Positions 45,051 through 54,193 are shown, numbered from the stretch's first letter. The stretch: 64,000 nt of DNA from an uncultured Hungatella sp. (GCA_910579515.1 CAJTUV010000010.1:1-64000), one strand, 5' to 3'. Notes: a model not told the origin generated them from the sequence alone. Made by a program: numbers and translations.

Positions 45051-46328
45051 TTATATGCCTTTTGATTTTACCGCCTTCACTTTTGATTCCATATCAAACA
45101 CGCCTACCGTATTTTTATTGGAAATCACTGTGATATTGGCAACATCATAGAGGCGATGGTATACCACATGTTCTCCTTTTTCAAATCCTGTGCAGCTCAT
45201 GGACAAGAGGTATTCTCCTCCCTGAAGCGTCATCTTCTGGGTAAAGGACACTTCATACTCATCTCCCGCATTTACAGGCTTAATATCGGTTCCCTCAAAC
45301 ATGGTGTTCGTACCGCTTAACTCGGTTCCCTTTTTATCTTTAATCGTATAGGTAAAAATAGGCATGGCAATCTCAGCCGCAAACCGAATTTTTTCCTTTA
45401 TCGTAAATTCCTCTCCCTTCAAAAGGAGATTCGTCAGATTTCCTCTTTGATCAAATAATCCCAAATCATAGATCTGGGCCTTTCCATCCCCATATTCTGT
45501 CCGGTTTGTGTTGATGGTCAGACTTTCCTTCATCAGTTTTTGCTCTTCCACAACCGGATTCTCATCCTGATTCAGCTCTTTTTGAAGAGAATCCATCTGG
45601 TTAGCCAGTATTTTTTTGTATAAATCCACCATAGGACCAGGCTGGCCCTGAGCAATAAAGTTTCCCTTATTTAAAAGCACCACTTTGTCGCAATACTTGA
45701 TAATACTTCCCATATCATGAGTCACCATTAAGATCGTGGTGCCGTTTTTCCGAATCTCCTCCATCCGGCGATAGCATTTGGACTGAAAAAATACATCTCC
45801 TACAGAAAGAGCCTCATCCACAATCAAAATCTCTGGCTCCACGTTAATCGCCAGCGCAAAAGCCAGACGGACAAACATACCGCTGGAATACGTTTTTACA
45901 GGCTGATACACAAAATCCCCAATGTCTGCAAATTCCAAAATATCTGGCAGCTTGGCTTCCATCTGCTTTCTGGAAAAACCCATCATCGTGCCGTTCATAT
46001 AAATATTCTCAATGCCTGTATAATCTGAATTAAACCCTGCCCCCAGTTCCAAGAGGGCGGAAATTACGCCGTCCACCTTTACCTTGCCTGTTGTGGGAGA
46101 CAAAACGCCTGTGATAATCTTTAAAATTGTAGACTTTCCAGAACCGTTCGTTCCGATAATCCCCACGGTTTCCCCTTTCTTTACCTGAAAAGAAAGGTTA
46201 TTTAAGGCATAAAACTTCTTATGGTATTCCTTGTGAAAAGGATTTAAAGACTCCTTCAGCCTGTCAATGGGTCTGTCATATAATTTATAAACTTTAGAAA
46301 CATCTGTTACAGTGATTGCATTCTCCAT
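45051..46328 (-). CDS. wzt: Polysaccharide ABC exporter, ATP-binding subunit with C-terminal domain (Wzt-like)
   Basis: A 425-residue ATPase. Residues 1 to about 240 are the nucleotide-binding domain: Walker A GTNGSGKST (59-67), signature YSSGMFVRLAFA near 148 and Walker B ILIVDEALSVGD near 168. Residues about 265-425 form an extra domain of the Wzt C-terminal type, which in the Escherichia O9a system recognises the modified end of the glycan. TagH-like teichoic acid ATPases are the alternative. The permease gene lies directly upstream. AAGGAAAG precedes the ATG. Confidence 0.9.
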   Translation of the reverse strand: MENAITVTDVSKVYKLYDRPIDRLKESLNPFHKEYHKKFYALNNLSFQVKKGETVGIIGTNGSGKSTILKIITGVLSPTTGKVKVDGVISALLELGAGFNSDYTGIENIYMNGTMMGFSRKQMEAKLPDILEFADIGDFVYQPVKTYSSGMFVRLAFALAINVEPEILIVDEALSVGDVFFQSKCYRRMEEIRKNGTTILMVTHDMGSIIKYCDKVVLLNKGNFIAQGQPGPMVDLYKKILANQMDSLQKELNQDENPVVEEQKLMKESLTINTNRTEYGDGKAQIYDLGLFDQRGNLTNLLLKGEEFTIKEKIRFAAEIAMPIFTYTIKDKKGTELSGTNTMFEGTDIKPVNAGDEYEVSFTQKMTLQGGEYLLSMSCTGFEKGEHVVYHRLYDVANITVISNKNTVGVFDMESKVKAVKSKGI

Positions 46329-46347
46329 CTTCTTTCCTTATACTTTC

Positions 46348-47166
46348 CTACAAAACATCTGAGAAATGTGGCCTCAGCTTTTTAAACGCCTTCAGTCCAA
46401 TCAAAAACATTACAAGAACCGCAACCCAAAAATACAAGGTCAGACCAGGTCTTTCCCAGAACCAATGTTCCATAATCATACTGTCTCTGTACCCTGCCGC
46501 AATGTAGTACATAGGATTCAATTTCACAATCTTACAGAATACCGGATAAAATGAGCTTCCTGCAAACTGCTCCTCCTGCCACATAATCGGAGTGAGCCAC
46601 ATGCCAAACTGGAGGCAGATACTGACAATCTGCGCCATATCCTTAAAGAAGACTTGTACAGAGCTGGTAAAATATACCAATGCAATGGCAAATAGAAACG
46701 TGGCCATGGTATAGTAAACCGTCTGAAGCCAGTACGCTTTTGGAAACCAGCCAAAGCATAAAAAAAGTCCCAGCATAATCAAAACAAAAATCACATGAAC
46801 AATGAGACAGGAAATCATCTTTATGACCGGAAGAATTTCCACAGGAAAAACCACCTTTTTCACCAGATAGCTATATTCCTGCAGGCAGTTCGTTCCTGAG
46901 TTTAGCGCCTCGCTAAAGAAAAACCAGGGCACAATGCCAGGCACCAGCCACAGCACAAAAGGCACTCCTTCAATGGGATTTGCGCTGCGAAATCCCAGAC
47001 CAAAAACAAAATAGTAGATCGCAACCGTGACAATAGGCTGAACAAACATCCAGACCACGCCAAAATAAGACCCTACGAACCGTTTCCTGAAATCCGCTTT
47101 TGCCAAGTCTAAAATCAGTCTTCTTTTACCGATAATATCCCTTCCTAATGATAAGAGGTATTTCAT
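46348..47166 (-). CDS. wzm: Polysaccharide ABC exporter, permease (Wzm-like)
   Basis: A 272-residue ABC-2-type permease with six hydrophobic segments, of the Wzm/TagG/KpsM family. The start at MKYLLS follows AGGAGG and overlaps the rmlC stop by 4 bp (ATGA); the longer frame has no ribosome site. With Wzt it would export a lipid-linked polysaccharide across the cytoplasmic membrane. Confidence 0.9.
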   Translation of the reverse strand: MKYLLSLGRDIIGKRRLILDLAKADFRKRFVGSYFGVVWMFVQPIVTVAIYYFVFGLGFRSANPIEGVPFVLWLVPGIVPWFFFSEALNSGTNCLQEYSYLVKKVVFPVEILPVIKMISCLIVHVIFVLIMLGLFLCFGWFPKAYWLQTVYYTMATFLFAIALVYFTSSVQVFFKDMAQIVSICLQFGMWLTPIMWQEEQFAGSSFYPVFCKIVKLNPMYYIAAGYRDSMIMEHWFWERPGLTLYFWVAVLVMFLIGLKAFKKLRPHFSDVL

Positions 47167-47711
47167 CTTTCCTCCTTTAATCGTCCCCACTTCTGATCTT
47201 TTTCCGAGATGATGAGCTGCTGCCCATCCTCAATCGGCCATTTTACTCCGATGGCGGGGTCATTCCAGATAAGGCCGCCTTCATCCCCTGGATGATAAAA
47301 GTCTGTGCACTTGTATGCAAATTCCGCTTCCTCTGACAGCACAAGAAATCCATGAGCAAAACCTTCTGGAATGTAAAACTGCTTTTTATTTTCTGCTGAC
47401 AGTTCCACTCCATACCATTTTCCATAGGTGGCAGAGCCGGCGCGCAAATCCACAGCCACATCAAACACAGCTCCTTTGACAACGCGGACCAGTTTTCCCT
47501 GAGGATACTGCTTCTGGTAATGAAGTCCCCGAAGTACCCCTTTTACAGACATAGACTGGTTGTCCTGGACAAAAACCATCGTAAGGCCGGCTTCCTCAAA
47601 ATCCTTCTGATTATATGTCTCTACAAAATATCCTCTCTCGTCATAAAACACAGTGGGTTCAATCACATAAAGCCCTTCCATGCCGCAAGATGTCACTTTA
47701 ATCTTTCCCAT
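47163..47711 (-). CDS. rmlC: dTDP-4-dehydrorhamnose 3,5-epimerase
   Basis: A 182-residue cupin enzyme of L-rhamnose synthesis. The RGLHYQ block (His in GVLRGLHYQKQYPQGKLVRV), AVDLRAGSATYGKW and the IPEGFAHGFLVLS segment are diagnostic. AAGGAG precedes the ATG. The other dTDP-rhamnose genes (rmlA, rmlB, rmlD) are absent from the window, so they must be elsewhere or the epimerase serves another dTDP-sugar. Confidence 0.94.
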   Translation of the reverse strand: MGKIKVTSCGMEGLYVIEPTVFYDERGYFVETYNQKDFEEAGLTMVFVQDNQSMSVKGVLRGLHYQKQYPQGKLVRVVKGAVFDVAVDLRAGSATYGKWYGVELSAENKKQFYIPEGFAHGFLVLSEEAEFAYKCTDFYHPGDEGGLIWNDPAIGVKWPIEDGQQLIISEKDQKWGRLKEER

Positions 47712-47737
47712 ATTCCAGACTCCTTATCTTTCAATCC

Positions 47738-49423
47738 TTATCCTCTCATACTGATAATACTGAACAAGCGAAACAGTATATATCCATTCGTGCAAAACAT
47801 CAGATACAATATACTACGGTTTATATCCTTTGTCAAAATCAAACCGTTATTTTTACATGCCATCAAAAACACGGGAAGAAACGGAAGAAAATATCTTCCC
47901 TGAACTCCGCTTATGACCGGACTGCTGACAGGCGTCCAGGCAATCAGCATGGATAAGAATGCCGCTGCCACACATCCAGCGCATACTGTAAAAATCCAGG
48001 CTCTCCTTCCTCCTGTAACAATCAGCTCTTCCTTAGGCTTTTTTAGAGCCAGCCCTATGAGGCAAAATGTAAACAGCATAACTGGCAGATATGGAACATC
48101 CAGCATAGGATCCAGACTGCCTAAGTAGGTGCCTATCATGGTGAGATGATAGGTCTCTGTGGCCCAAAGCACCGTATTATACAAGACCTGCAGCAATTTT
48201 CTGGGATTTTGGAGGAGAAAGCTTACACTGTACCCTGCCTCACCGGCCCAGGCTACCACCGGCTCCTCTTGGCCAACCAGATTCACCAAAACCGTACTGT
48301 TTATCACAATCATGGCCAAAATCCAGGCCCCGGCCACAGCCAATGCCGCACATCCCCATCTGGACCACCCGCCAAACTTTTTTACCGGAATTAAAAGGCA
48401 CAGTCCTATTAAAACTCCATAAATCATCTTACACGGTCCCGCCACAGCCATAAGCACCATAAGAACAACCACATCCTTTGTCGATACCTGCTCTTTTTTA
48501 TAAGCCAAATCCAGGCAGACCGCCGTGAAATAGAAAAAGCAGCCAAGAATCATCACATCATAGGAATAGGAAGCAGAAAGGTGCAGCGTCATTGGAAGGA
48601 GAGCGACGCCAAACAGCACTTCCTTACCAAAGGGCAAACGCCTCATGGAAAGCGTCGTCATAGCCACAAAGAACACCAGATTGCACAGGCGTCCCAGATA
48701 AGCCAGCCAGAGAGGCCCCAAATGGAACACTCTAGCCAGAGAAATTCCCAGCGCCTGAGGAACATAGGCAAAGGGAGTCGTCGCCACAGCCTGATAGCGG
48801 CTGGCTGCCGTCTCTTTTTCCACTCTTTCGATTCCCTGTTCTAAAAAACGTTCCTCCTGAGGTGTGGCCTTTCCCTTTAAGCCCACGTCATGAATCAGAC
48901 GATAGGTCTCTTCATTCACAGTATGACCCAGAATCATCCATGGCTTGTCTTCCTGTATGTCTCCCACACCCTTCCAGATGTGATCCTCCCCTTCTTCATA
49001 TTCATAATTGCCGTAAATATCTTCTAAAAACCAGTCGGAGCCCCGTATCAATACATCTCCAAAAGAATTAACCGCCTGTTTCCCCAGCATATAATTAGAT
49101 ATCCGATAGGAGCCAATATAATGGCTGATCTCATCTGGAGCGGAAAGAGGCGGAAGAACAAAGAGGTACAGCATGCCGAGAAAAAATCCGACAACTGGAT
49201 AAATCTGCTCCAGAGGCTTTTTTACCTTCCCGCCCTGATTGAAAAAGACCCCATACGCCGCGGCTGTTCCCAGAACGATTGCCAGAATCAAAATTCCATA
49301 CCAGACCATGAGCCATTGGTCCCCATAGGTCCTTGTCCCGTTGCGCACATCCAGAAAATGCCAGATCGCCAGCAAAACCAGAAAGGCCCATACTGTCAGC
49401 CAGGTCTTAGGTAATTTCTTCAT
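47738..49423 (-). CDS. DUF2142 polytopic membrane protein
   Basis: A 561-residue protein with about 12 hydrophobic segments. The LPPLSAPDEISHYIG motif near residue 94 is the hallmark of DUF2142 and resembles the acidic first loop of GT-C glycosyltransferases. It overlaps the DUF2304 gene by 17 bp. AAGGAG precedes the ATG. A role in transferring a lipid-linked sugar outside the membrane is plausible but unproven. Confidence 0.82.
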   Translation of the reverse strand: MKKLPKTWLTVWAFLVLLAIWHFLDVRNGTRTYGDQWLMVWYGILILAIVLGTAAAYGVFFNQGGKVKKPLEQIYPVVGFFLGMLYLFVLPPLSAPDEISHYIGSYRISNYMLGKQAVNSFGDVLIRGSDWFLEDIYGNYEYEEGEDHIWKGVGDIQEDKPWMILGHTVNEETYRLIHDVGLKGKATPQEERFLEQGIERVEKETAASRYQAVATTPFAYVPQALGISLARVFHLGPLWLAYLGRLCNLVFFVAMTTLSMRRLPFGKEVLFGVALLPMTLHLSASYSYDVMILGCFFYFTAVCLDLAYKKEQVSTKDVVVLMVLMAVAGPCKMIYGVLIGLCLLIPVKKFGGWSRWGCAALAVAGAWILAMIVINSTVLVNLVGQEEPVVAWAGEAGYSVSFLLQNPRKLLQVLYNTVLWATETYHLTMIGTYLGSLDPMLDVPYLPVMLFTFCLIGLALKKPKEELIVTGGRRAWIFTVCAGCVAAAFLSMLIAWTPVSSPVISGVQGRYFLPFLPVFLMACKNNGLILTKDINRSILYLMFCTNGYILFRLFSIISMRG

Positions 49424-49775
49424 GTTTCATCTCCTTCTCTTCCCGTCTCTTTTCTGCCAGAGCCATCTGCTGCACCAGCTCCTTCACTTTTGCCTCCAGC
49501 TGGGAAATATGAATGGTCATATAAAACACCTTCATAATCAAGACAAAAATGGCAAAGACAAACAAAAAGTTTGTGGTGGCATAGATTCCCACAAGATGGG
49601 ACGCAAAGTCTGCCACAGACGGAAAAATACTGATTACGACTAAAACTCCAGCCAGAACAATCCAGAAAATAGCGCTCTCAATCTGCAGCTTCGACTGCCG
49701 AATCTTTTTCATCATTAAAAACATGGTTGCCACACATACCAAAACCAGCGCAACCCTGAGGGTCATTGTCATCAT
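49407..49775 (-). CDS. DUF2304 small membrane protein
   Basis: A 122-residue protein with three membrane segments (about 6-22, 33-55, 66-88) and a C-terminal charged coiled coil (about 92-115). This matches DUF2304, a family found beside polyprenyl-phosphate glycosyltransferases. The start at MMTMTLR follows GGGAGATAAGG; the frame extends 123 bp further into the upstream glycosyltransferase gene without a ribosome site. Confidence 0.8.
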   Translation of the reverse strand: MMTMTLRVALVLVCVATMFLMMKKIRQSKLQIESAIFWIVLAGVLVVISIFPSVADFASHLVGIYATTNFLFVFAIFVLIMKVFYMTIHISQLEAKVKELVQQMALAEKRREEKEMKHEEIT

Positions 49776-49779
49776 AGCC

Positions 49780-50727
49780 TTATCTCCCTTCCGTACTCCA
49801 ATAATCTGGGCTGGAGGTGCACCGCCGCACCAGCCACATCGGCAATATCCGGTACTGTTTTCCCAGACGATATCCCAAATACTTACACCCGCTGCCAAAG
49901 ATCAAGGCCGGAATCTGCCCTCCGTGGCCAGTCTTCATCAGAATCTTTGCTGTCTTTCTCACCATTCGGATTCCTTCTCCCTCTGATGGAAGGCCATCAA
50001 ATACCTCTGGGTGGTCTGCCTGAGATACTGCCAAATCGAAATTGCGTGAAAACTGCTGTCTTCCAGAAAAATTATGGGAGTGAATCACTCTGGCCTCCGC
50101 CTCATAGACAATGGCATATCCGGCCTGAATCGCTCCGGCTGCATAGATCATATCCTCGTTAAAAATGGTTTTCCCACAAAAGCCTCCTTGCTTTACAAAA
50201 ATATCCCTCTTATATGCACAGCAAACATTGGAAGAAAAATAAGTCTTGATACCAAGTTTTTCTAAATCCTCTTTTGTCTTGACACAGCCTTCCTTTGGAT
50301 AATTAAACTCTCTGTTAAGCCGTTCAATCAGACGACAGTCTTTTTCTGGGAGTTGTCTTGCATAAACCTGAGAAACCGGTTCTTTCTTAGACCCCAGTCT
50401 GGAAAAGCCTGCCAATAGGCGTTCCACCAGAAATTCGTCAGCCGGAACTGCATCCTGGGTCATGAAAATGATAATATCTGCCTGGGAATGGGATGCGCCC
50501 TCATTCCTGGTTCCCCCATGATTATACTCTTTCTTTTTCACATGATAAACCTGCAGATTCTCCATATCTGAATACGTTTCTTCCTTCCAGTAAGAACGCT
50601 CTGTATTCATGATAATGATCTGCCCGACAGGGTAGGTTTGATTTTTCAGCCTTTTTATCAGAGTGTCAAACCGCTTATCTGGTTTATATACCGGAATCAC
50701 CACATCCACACTGACTTTATCCATCAT
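49780..50727 (-). CDS. Glycosyltransferase family 2 (rhamnosyltransferase-like)
   Basis: A 315-residue GT-A enzyme. VDVVIPVYKPDKRF opens the fold, and IFMTQDAVPAD near residue 94 is the metal site. EYNHGGTRNEGA near residue 68 is typical of rhamnosyltransferase-like GT2 proteins, and FNEDMIYAAGAIQAGYAI near 195 holds the catalytic-base region. It overlaps the flippase gene by 4 bp (ATGA). The donor is unassigned; rhamnose would fit the nearby rmlC. Confidence 0.85.
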   Translation of the reverse strand: MMDKVSVDVVIPVYKPDKRFDTLIKRLKNQTYPVGQIIIMNTERSYWKEETYSDMENLQVYHVKKKEYNHGGTRNEGASHSQADIIIFMTQDAVPADEFLVERLLAGFSRLGSKKEPVSQVYARQLPEKDCRLIERLNREFNYPKEGCVKTKEDLEKLGIKTYFSSNVCCAYKRDIFVKQGGFCGKTIFNEDMIYAAGAIQAGYAIVYEAEARVIHSHNFSGRQQFSRNFDLAVSQADHPEVFDGLPSEGEGIRMVRKTAKILMKTGHGGQIPALIFGSGCKYLGYRLGKQYRILPMWLVRRCTSSPDYWSTEGR

Positions 50728-52043
50728 TTCTTTTCATCTTCCTCCTGCACGTCCATTCTCCCTGCTTTTCCCTGCCGATACCCAAACCAAGCGCCTGTTA
50801 CAAAGCCCACAGCCATAAGACTCATCAATATCACATACGCCCAAGCAGCCCCGGGAATTCCTCTGCGCTCCACCAGCCATGGCGCCAGCCAGGCGGCTGC
50901 AAAAGTCAAAGCCAGCTCAATTCCAAAAATAACCTTCTGCCGTCTGAAAATCACCAGAACATAATAGTAAAGATTCAAAAAAGCATAAAACCCACCCCCC
51001 AGCACAATCAATACAAATGAGGGGTAGTATATGGTCAGGCTTCCTTTATAAGAAGCTCCTAAAATCGTTTCCATAACTCCAAGAACCGGCTTTCCAATAA
51101 GCCATGTCATAAAAACTGCTACGATGCTAAGTCCGGCAATAAGGCCGGATATTCCAAAAAGCAAGCGGGTAAACCTGCGAAACCGACCTTTGTTCCAATC
51201 TGCTGTCAACCTGGTAAGAATGGGCCGGATCACAAAGCCGGCAGCCAGATTAATGACTGAGGTAGGCATAAAAATTACATTAAAATATCCAGATGCCACA
51301 TCATCCATACAAGAGTCAATGGCATATTTAGCCGCTGAAAAAATATAGAAATCCAAAAATGCGGAAAAAAACAACAGCACAGTTCCAAGACTGAGACTAA
51401 TCATGTGATCCTTACTCCAGCCATAGTCGATCCCTGGTAAACGTTTCATCACAATCTGGTCAAAGAAAAAAACTCCAACTGCCTGGGCTGCGACAATGGC
51501 CGCACACGCCGCCAGAAGATTCTGGGTTGCAGCCAGTATAACCAAAAATACACTGACAGACAAAAGCGTCCGAAAGGTGTTGGACTTTCCAGTGAGATGA
51601 AGGTTTCCATTCCTCTGAAACTCAGAATCATACACATCTGCAAACCCGTCAATAATCTTATAACACACAAGCAGGAAAATAATTCCTGCCTTCTGAAGGC
51701 TATAACCGCTTATGAGCAAATAGCCTGCTCCCACAAACAGCGCCAAGAGGCAGGTTCTGTATCTGTGATGGAGGTAATCCCCGAACTGATATTCTCCCTT
51801 CCCGTCTGTAATATGAAACGGTCGAATGGCAAAGTACGCTAAAAGAAACATCTGGTGACCAAAGGTGCTGTATCCAAATGCGAAAATCCCTCCCTGCTCC
51901 TTTCCTGCAATTCGCAGAACAAGAAAGGACAACACCATACTGGCTAATGCATAGCAAAAGCTTCCAATCATATTCCAGATAATATTCTGCTTCTCTTTAT
52001 TCGGACCTGTCCTCATAAGAAAAGATACCCATTGATCTGCCAT
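50724..52043 (-). CDS. Polysaccharide flippase-like membrane protein (Wzx-like)
   Basis: A 439-residue protein with about 12 hydrophobic segments, similar in length and pattern to oligosaccharide flippases of the MOP superfamily. It was recognised by fold pattern and context only. The start at MADQW follows GGAAAGGAAC. It is translationally coupled to the GT2 downstream. Its presence beside an ABC exporter suggests a separate lipid-linked sugar is also flipped. Confidence 0.72.
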   Translation of the reverse strand: MADQWVSFLMRTGPNKEKQNIIWNMIGSFCYALASMVLSFLVLRIAGKEQGGIFAFGYSTFGHQMFLLAYFAIRPFHITDGKGEYQFGDYLHHRYRTCLLALFVGAGYLLISGYSLQKAGIIFLLVCYKIIDGFADVYDSEFQRNGNLHLTGKSNTFRTLLSVSVFLVILAATQNLLAACAAIVAAQAVGVFFFDQIVMKRLPGIDYGWSKDHMISLSLGTVLLFFSAFLDFYIFSAAKYAIDSCMDDVASGYFNVIFMPTSVINLAAGFVIRPILTRLTADWNKGRFRRFTRLLFGISGLIAGLSIVAVFMTWLIGKPVLGVMETILGASYKGSLTIYYPSFVLIVLGGGFYAFLNLYYYVLVIFRRQKVIFGIELALTFAAAWLAPWLVERRGIPGAAWAYVILMSLMAVGFVTGAWFGYRQGKAGRMDVQEEDEKK

Positions 52044-52064
52044 GTGCCTGTTCCTTTCCATGTA

Positions 52065-52757
52065 TTATGATTTCCTCTTTCGGAAATTTTGAATCAGAAA
52101 AATGGAAATCAGCATTCTGGCCATGTAACCTGCGGCCACCATGGGTTTAAAATAACTTTCACCACCTGTTCTGTCTCCAATCACCACAGGAACCTCTGCC
52201 ACTCTGGCGCCCTGTTTTATAAGGTACGATATGGTATCTGGTTCCGGGCCATAGTTCAAATTCAGAGCAAACTCCCGTATCATAGCCCTGTTAAACATCC
52301 GCATCCCTGATGTAGGGTCTGTAAGGCAGATTCCTGTGGTCAGCCGAATTGCTCCTGTTATCATTCTGCTTCCAATCATCCTCATGGAAAAGTTTTTCCG
52401 CTCCAAAAGGAAACGACTTCCGATCACTATGTCAAAGCCTTCCTCTATCTTTTCTTTCATGGAAGCAATAAACTCTGGCTTATGCTGGCCGTCTCCGTCA
52501 AATTGAATGGCATAGTCATATCCCTTTTGGTAAGCATACTTCATTCCAGTCTGAAAACAGCCTGCCAATCCCAAATTTACCGGAAGGTCAATCAGATTAA
52601 AGCCCAGCTCACGGCAAATACGAACTGTCCGGTCTGTGGAGCCGTCGTTTACCACCACATAATCAATCTGCGGACAGCACATGGTCAGTTCTTTCACTAC
52701 CATCTCAATATTTAGTTCTTCATTAAACGCAGGAATCACCGCCAAAACCTTGTTCAT
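52065..52757 (-). CDS. DPM1-like glycosyltransferase family 2, first gene of the glycan locus
   Basis: A 230-residue GT2 enzyme of the dolichol-phosphate-mannose-synthase type. VLAVIPAFNEE opens it, YVVNDGSTDRT follows, and AIQFDGDGQHKPEF near residue 92 is the metal site. It has one weak C-terminal hydrophobic segment, unlike the two of the enzyme at 24.4 kb. AGGAGG-like GGAGGAAAC precedes the ATG. It is the promoter-proximal gene of the locus. Confidence 0.87.
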   Translation of the reverse strand: MNKVLAVIPAFNEELNIEMVVKELTMCCPQIDYVVVNDGSTDRTVRICRELGFNLIDLPVNLGLAGCFQTGMKYAYQKGYDYAIQFDGDGQHKPEFIASMKEKIEEGFDIVIGSRFLLERKNFSMRMIGSRMITGAIRLTTGICLTDPTSGMRMFNRAMIREFALNLNYGPEPDTISYLIKQGARVAEVPVVIGDRTGGESYFKPMVAAGYMARMLISIFLIQNFRKRKS

Positions 52758-52769
52758 TGTTTCCTCCAT

Positions 52770-52887
52770 CTTACAGTATTATTACGATTTTACAACATTA
52801 GTGAAAAAAAGTAAATTGTATCTGGCATTTTCCTCTTAAATATGGTAAATTATGAGTTATGTTTATTCATATTTAGGAGGTGCCACA
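52770..52887. promoter_or_regulatory. Divergent intergenic region between the glycan locus and the L,D-transpeptidase
   Basis: An AT-rich region of 118 bp between divergently read genes, so it must hold promoters for both. On the minus strand TTCACT (52805-52800) lies 17-18 bp from TA-rich -10 candidates near 52777. On the plus strand TTGTAT (52816-52821) precedes several TAAAT/TATGGT candidates around 52837-52846. None is a strong match, and a shared regulator is possible. Confidence 0.4.
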
Positions 52888-54141
52888 GTGCAAAAAATAC
52901 TACATAATTTACTTTTATTTTTCTTAACGTTTGCCTTGGCTTTTGGAACTGTGATCTCCGCTCATGCGCAGATTGATCCTCAAGCTGTTTCCTTCGTTGA
53001 GACGTCCCTGCTGGATGCGCAGACCATGAGCTGGTCCAATCCGGTCAGAGATGCCTCTCTATTACAGATCGGCGATGGCGGCGCTGTATCCCTGCGCATC
53101 CGTTCCATCAATGGTCTCTATGGAGACGTTCTTTACCGGACCTATGCTGGTGCAACGGGATGGTCCAACTGGGCCATGAACGGCAAAGAAGTTGATCAGA
53201 CCCAGGGCCCCATCGAAGCTGTCCAAATCCGTTTAAACGGTCAGATAGCAGATAATTACAGCATTTATTATTCCGCCAGATTAGCAGACGGTACTACCTG
53301 CGGCTGGGCTCATGACGGCTCTACCACAGGAACCATTGCCACAGGCAATTATGTTACTGGATTATGTGTCTTTCTCGCACAAAGAGGAGCAGATACTTCA
53401 TCATTTTCTCCTGAAAATGCCGTTATCACTCCCTCTGTTGAGGGAATGTATTTTACAGACGGAGTACTCACTTATCTGGATGGGAGCGGACAACCCTTCA
53501 CAGGATGGCAGTGGGTTGACAGAGACCGTTATTATTTTGTAAACGGTGCGGCTGTGACAGGTTGGCAGTACATTGACGGCTATAAATATTTCTTTGAATC
53601 TGACGGACGTCTGGTCACAGATTTAGAGCCCTATTTACATTCCACCGGACCTTTTGAGATCCGCATCAACAAGCAGATGAACTGTACCACCATTTATGCC
53701 AAAGACGGCGCTAATGGTTTTATCATTCCATATAAGGCGTTTTTGTGTTCCACCGGAGACGACACTCCTATCGGAACCTTTCGGACTCCTGAAAAACTGC
53801 GTTGGCAGCTCATGCTGTCAGGCGTATACTGTCAGTACCTGACACGACTTGGACCAGGGCTTCAGATTTTAATGCACTCTGCGATTTACACAAGACCTGA
53901 TCCCTATACCCTTCATCCTTCTACCTATAACAGGATGGGAATTGCCCGTTCGTCAGGCTGTATCCGTTATATTACATCCGATTGTAAATGGATCTATGAC
54001 AACTGTGCCCTTGGTACCTCAGTGACTGTATATAATTCTCCGGTTCCCGGCCCCTTTGATCGTCCGGCCCTTAAAATTGTTATCAGTTCCAGCCAGACTT
54101 GGGACCCAACCGACCCTAATATTCCAGAAAACGGTCTGTAA
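52888..54141 (+). CDS. Secreted L,D-transpeptidase with ChW and choline-binding repeats
   Basis: A 417-residue exported protein. Signal peptide residues 1-27 end near SAHAQ. Residues about 48-170 carry two ChW repeat units (GDVLYRTYAGATGWSNW, CGWAHDGSTTG). Residues about 197-245 carry two GW choline-binding repeats. The C-terminal YkuD L,D-transpeptidase domain (about 255-395) has H330 and the catalytic C358 in RSSGCIR; the residue two before the Cys is Ser where the family usually has His. It would make 3-3 peptidoglycan cross-links or attach proteins. I start at GTG 52888, 7 nt after AGGAGG; the ATG at 52852 has no ribosome site. It stands next to the glycan locus in the opposite direction. 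Confidence 0.88.
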   Translation: MQKILHNLLLFFLTFALAFGTVISAHAQIDPQAVSFVETSLLDAQTMSWSNPVRDASLLQIGDGGAVSLRIRSINGLYGDVLYRTYAGATGWSNWAMNGKEVDQTQGPIEAVQIRLNGQIADNYSIYYSARLADGTTCGWAHDGSTTGTIATGNYVTGLCVFLAQRGADTSSFSPENAVITPSVEGMYFTDGVLTYLDGSGQPFTGWQWVDRDRYYFVNGAAVTGWQYIDGYKYFFESDGRLVTDLEPYLHSTGPFEIRINKQMNCTTIYAKDGANGFIIPYKAFLCSTGDDTPIGTFRTPEKLRWQLMLSGVYCQYLTRLGPGLQILMHSAIYTRPDPYTLHPSTYNRMGIARSSGCIRYITSDCKWIYDNCALGTSVTVYNSPVPGPFDRPALKIVISSSQTWDPTDPNIPENGL

Positions 54142-54146
54142 AAGTA

Positions 54147-54193
54147 AAAGGAGCGGTCCATCTTAAAATAAAGATGCACTGCTCCTTTTTTTA
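54147..54193. terminator. Bidirectional terminator after the L,D-transpeptidase gene
   Basis: A long hairpin with AAAGGAGC/GCTCCTTT ends and an ATCTT/AAGAT inner stem around a short A/T loop is followed by TTTTTTTT on the plus strand and TTTT on the minus strand. It separates the convergent transpeptidase and AraC genes. Confidence 0.87.
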
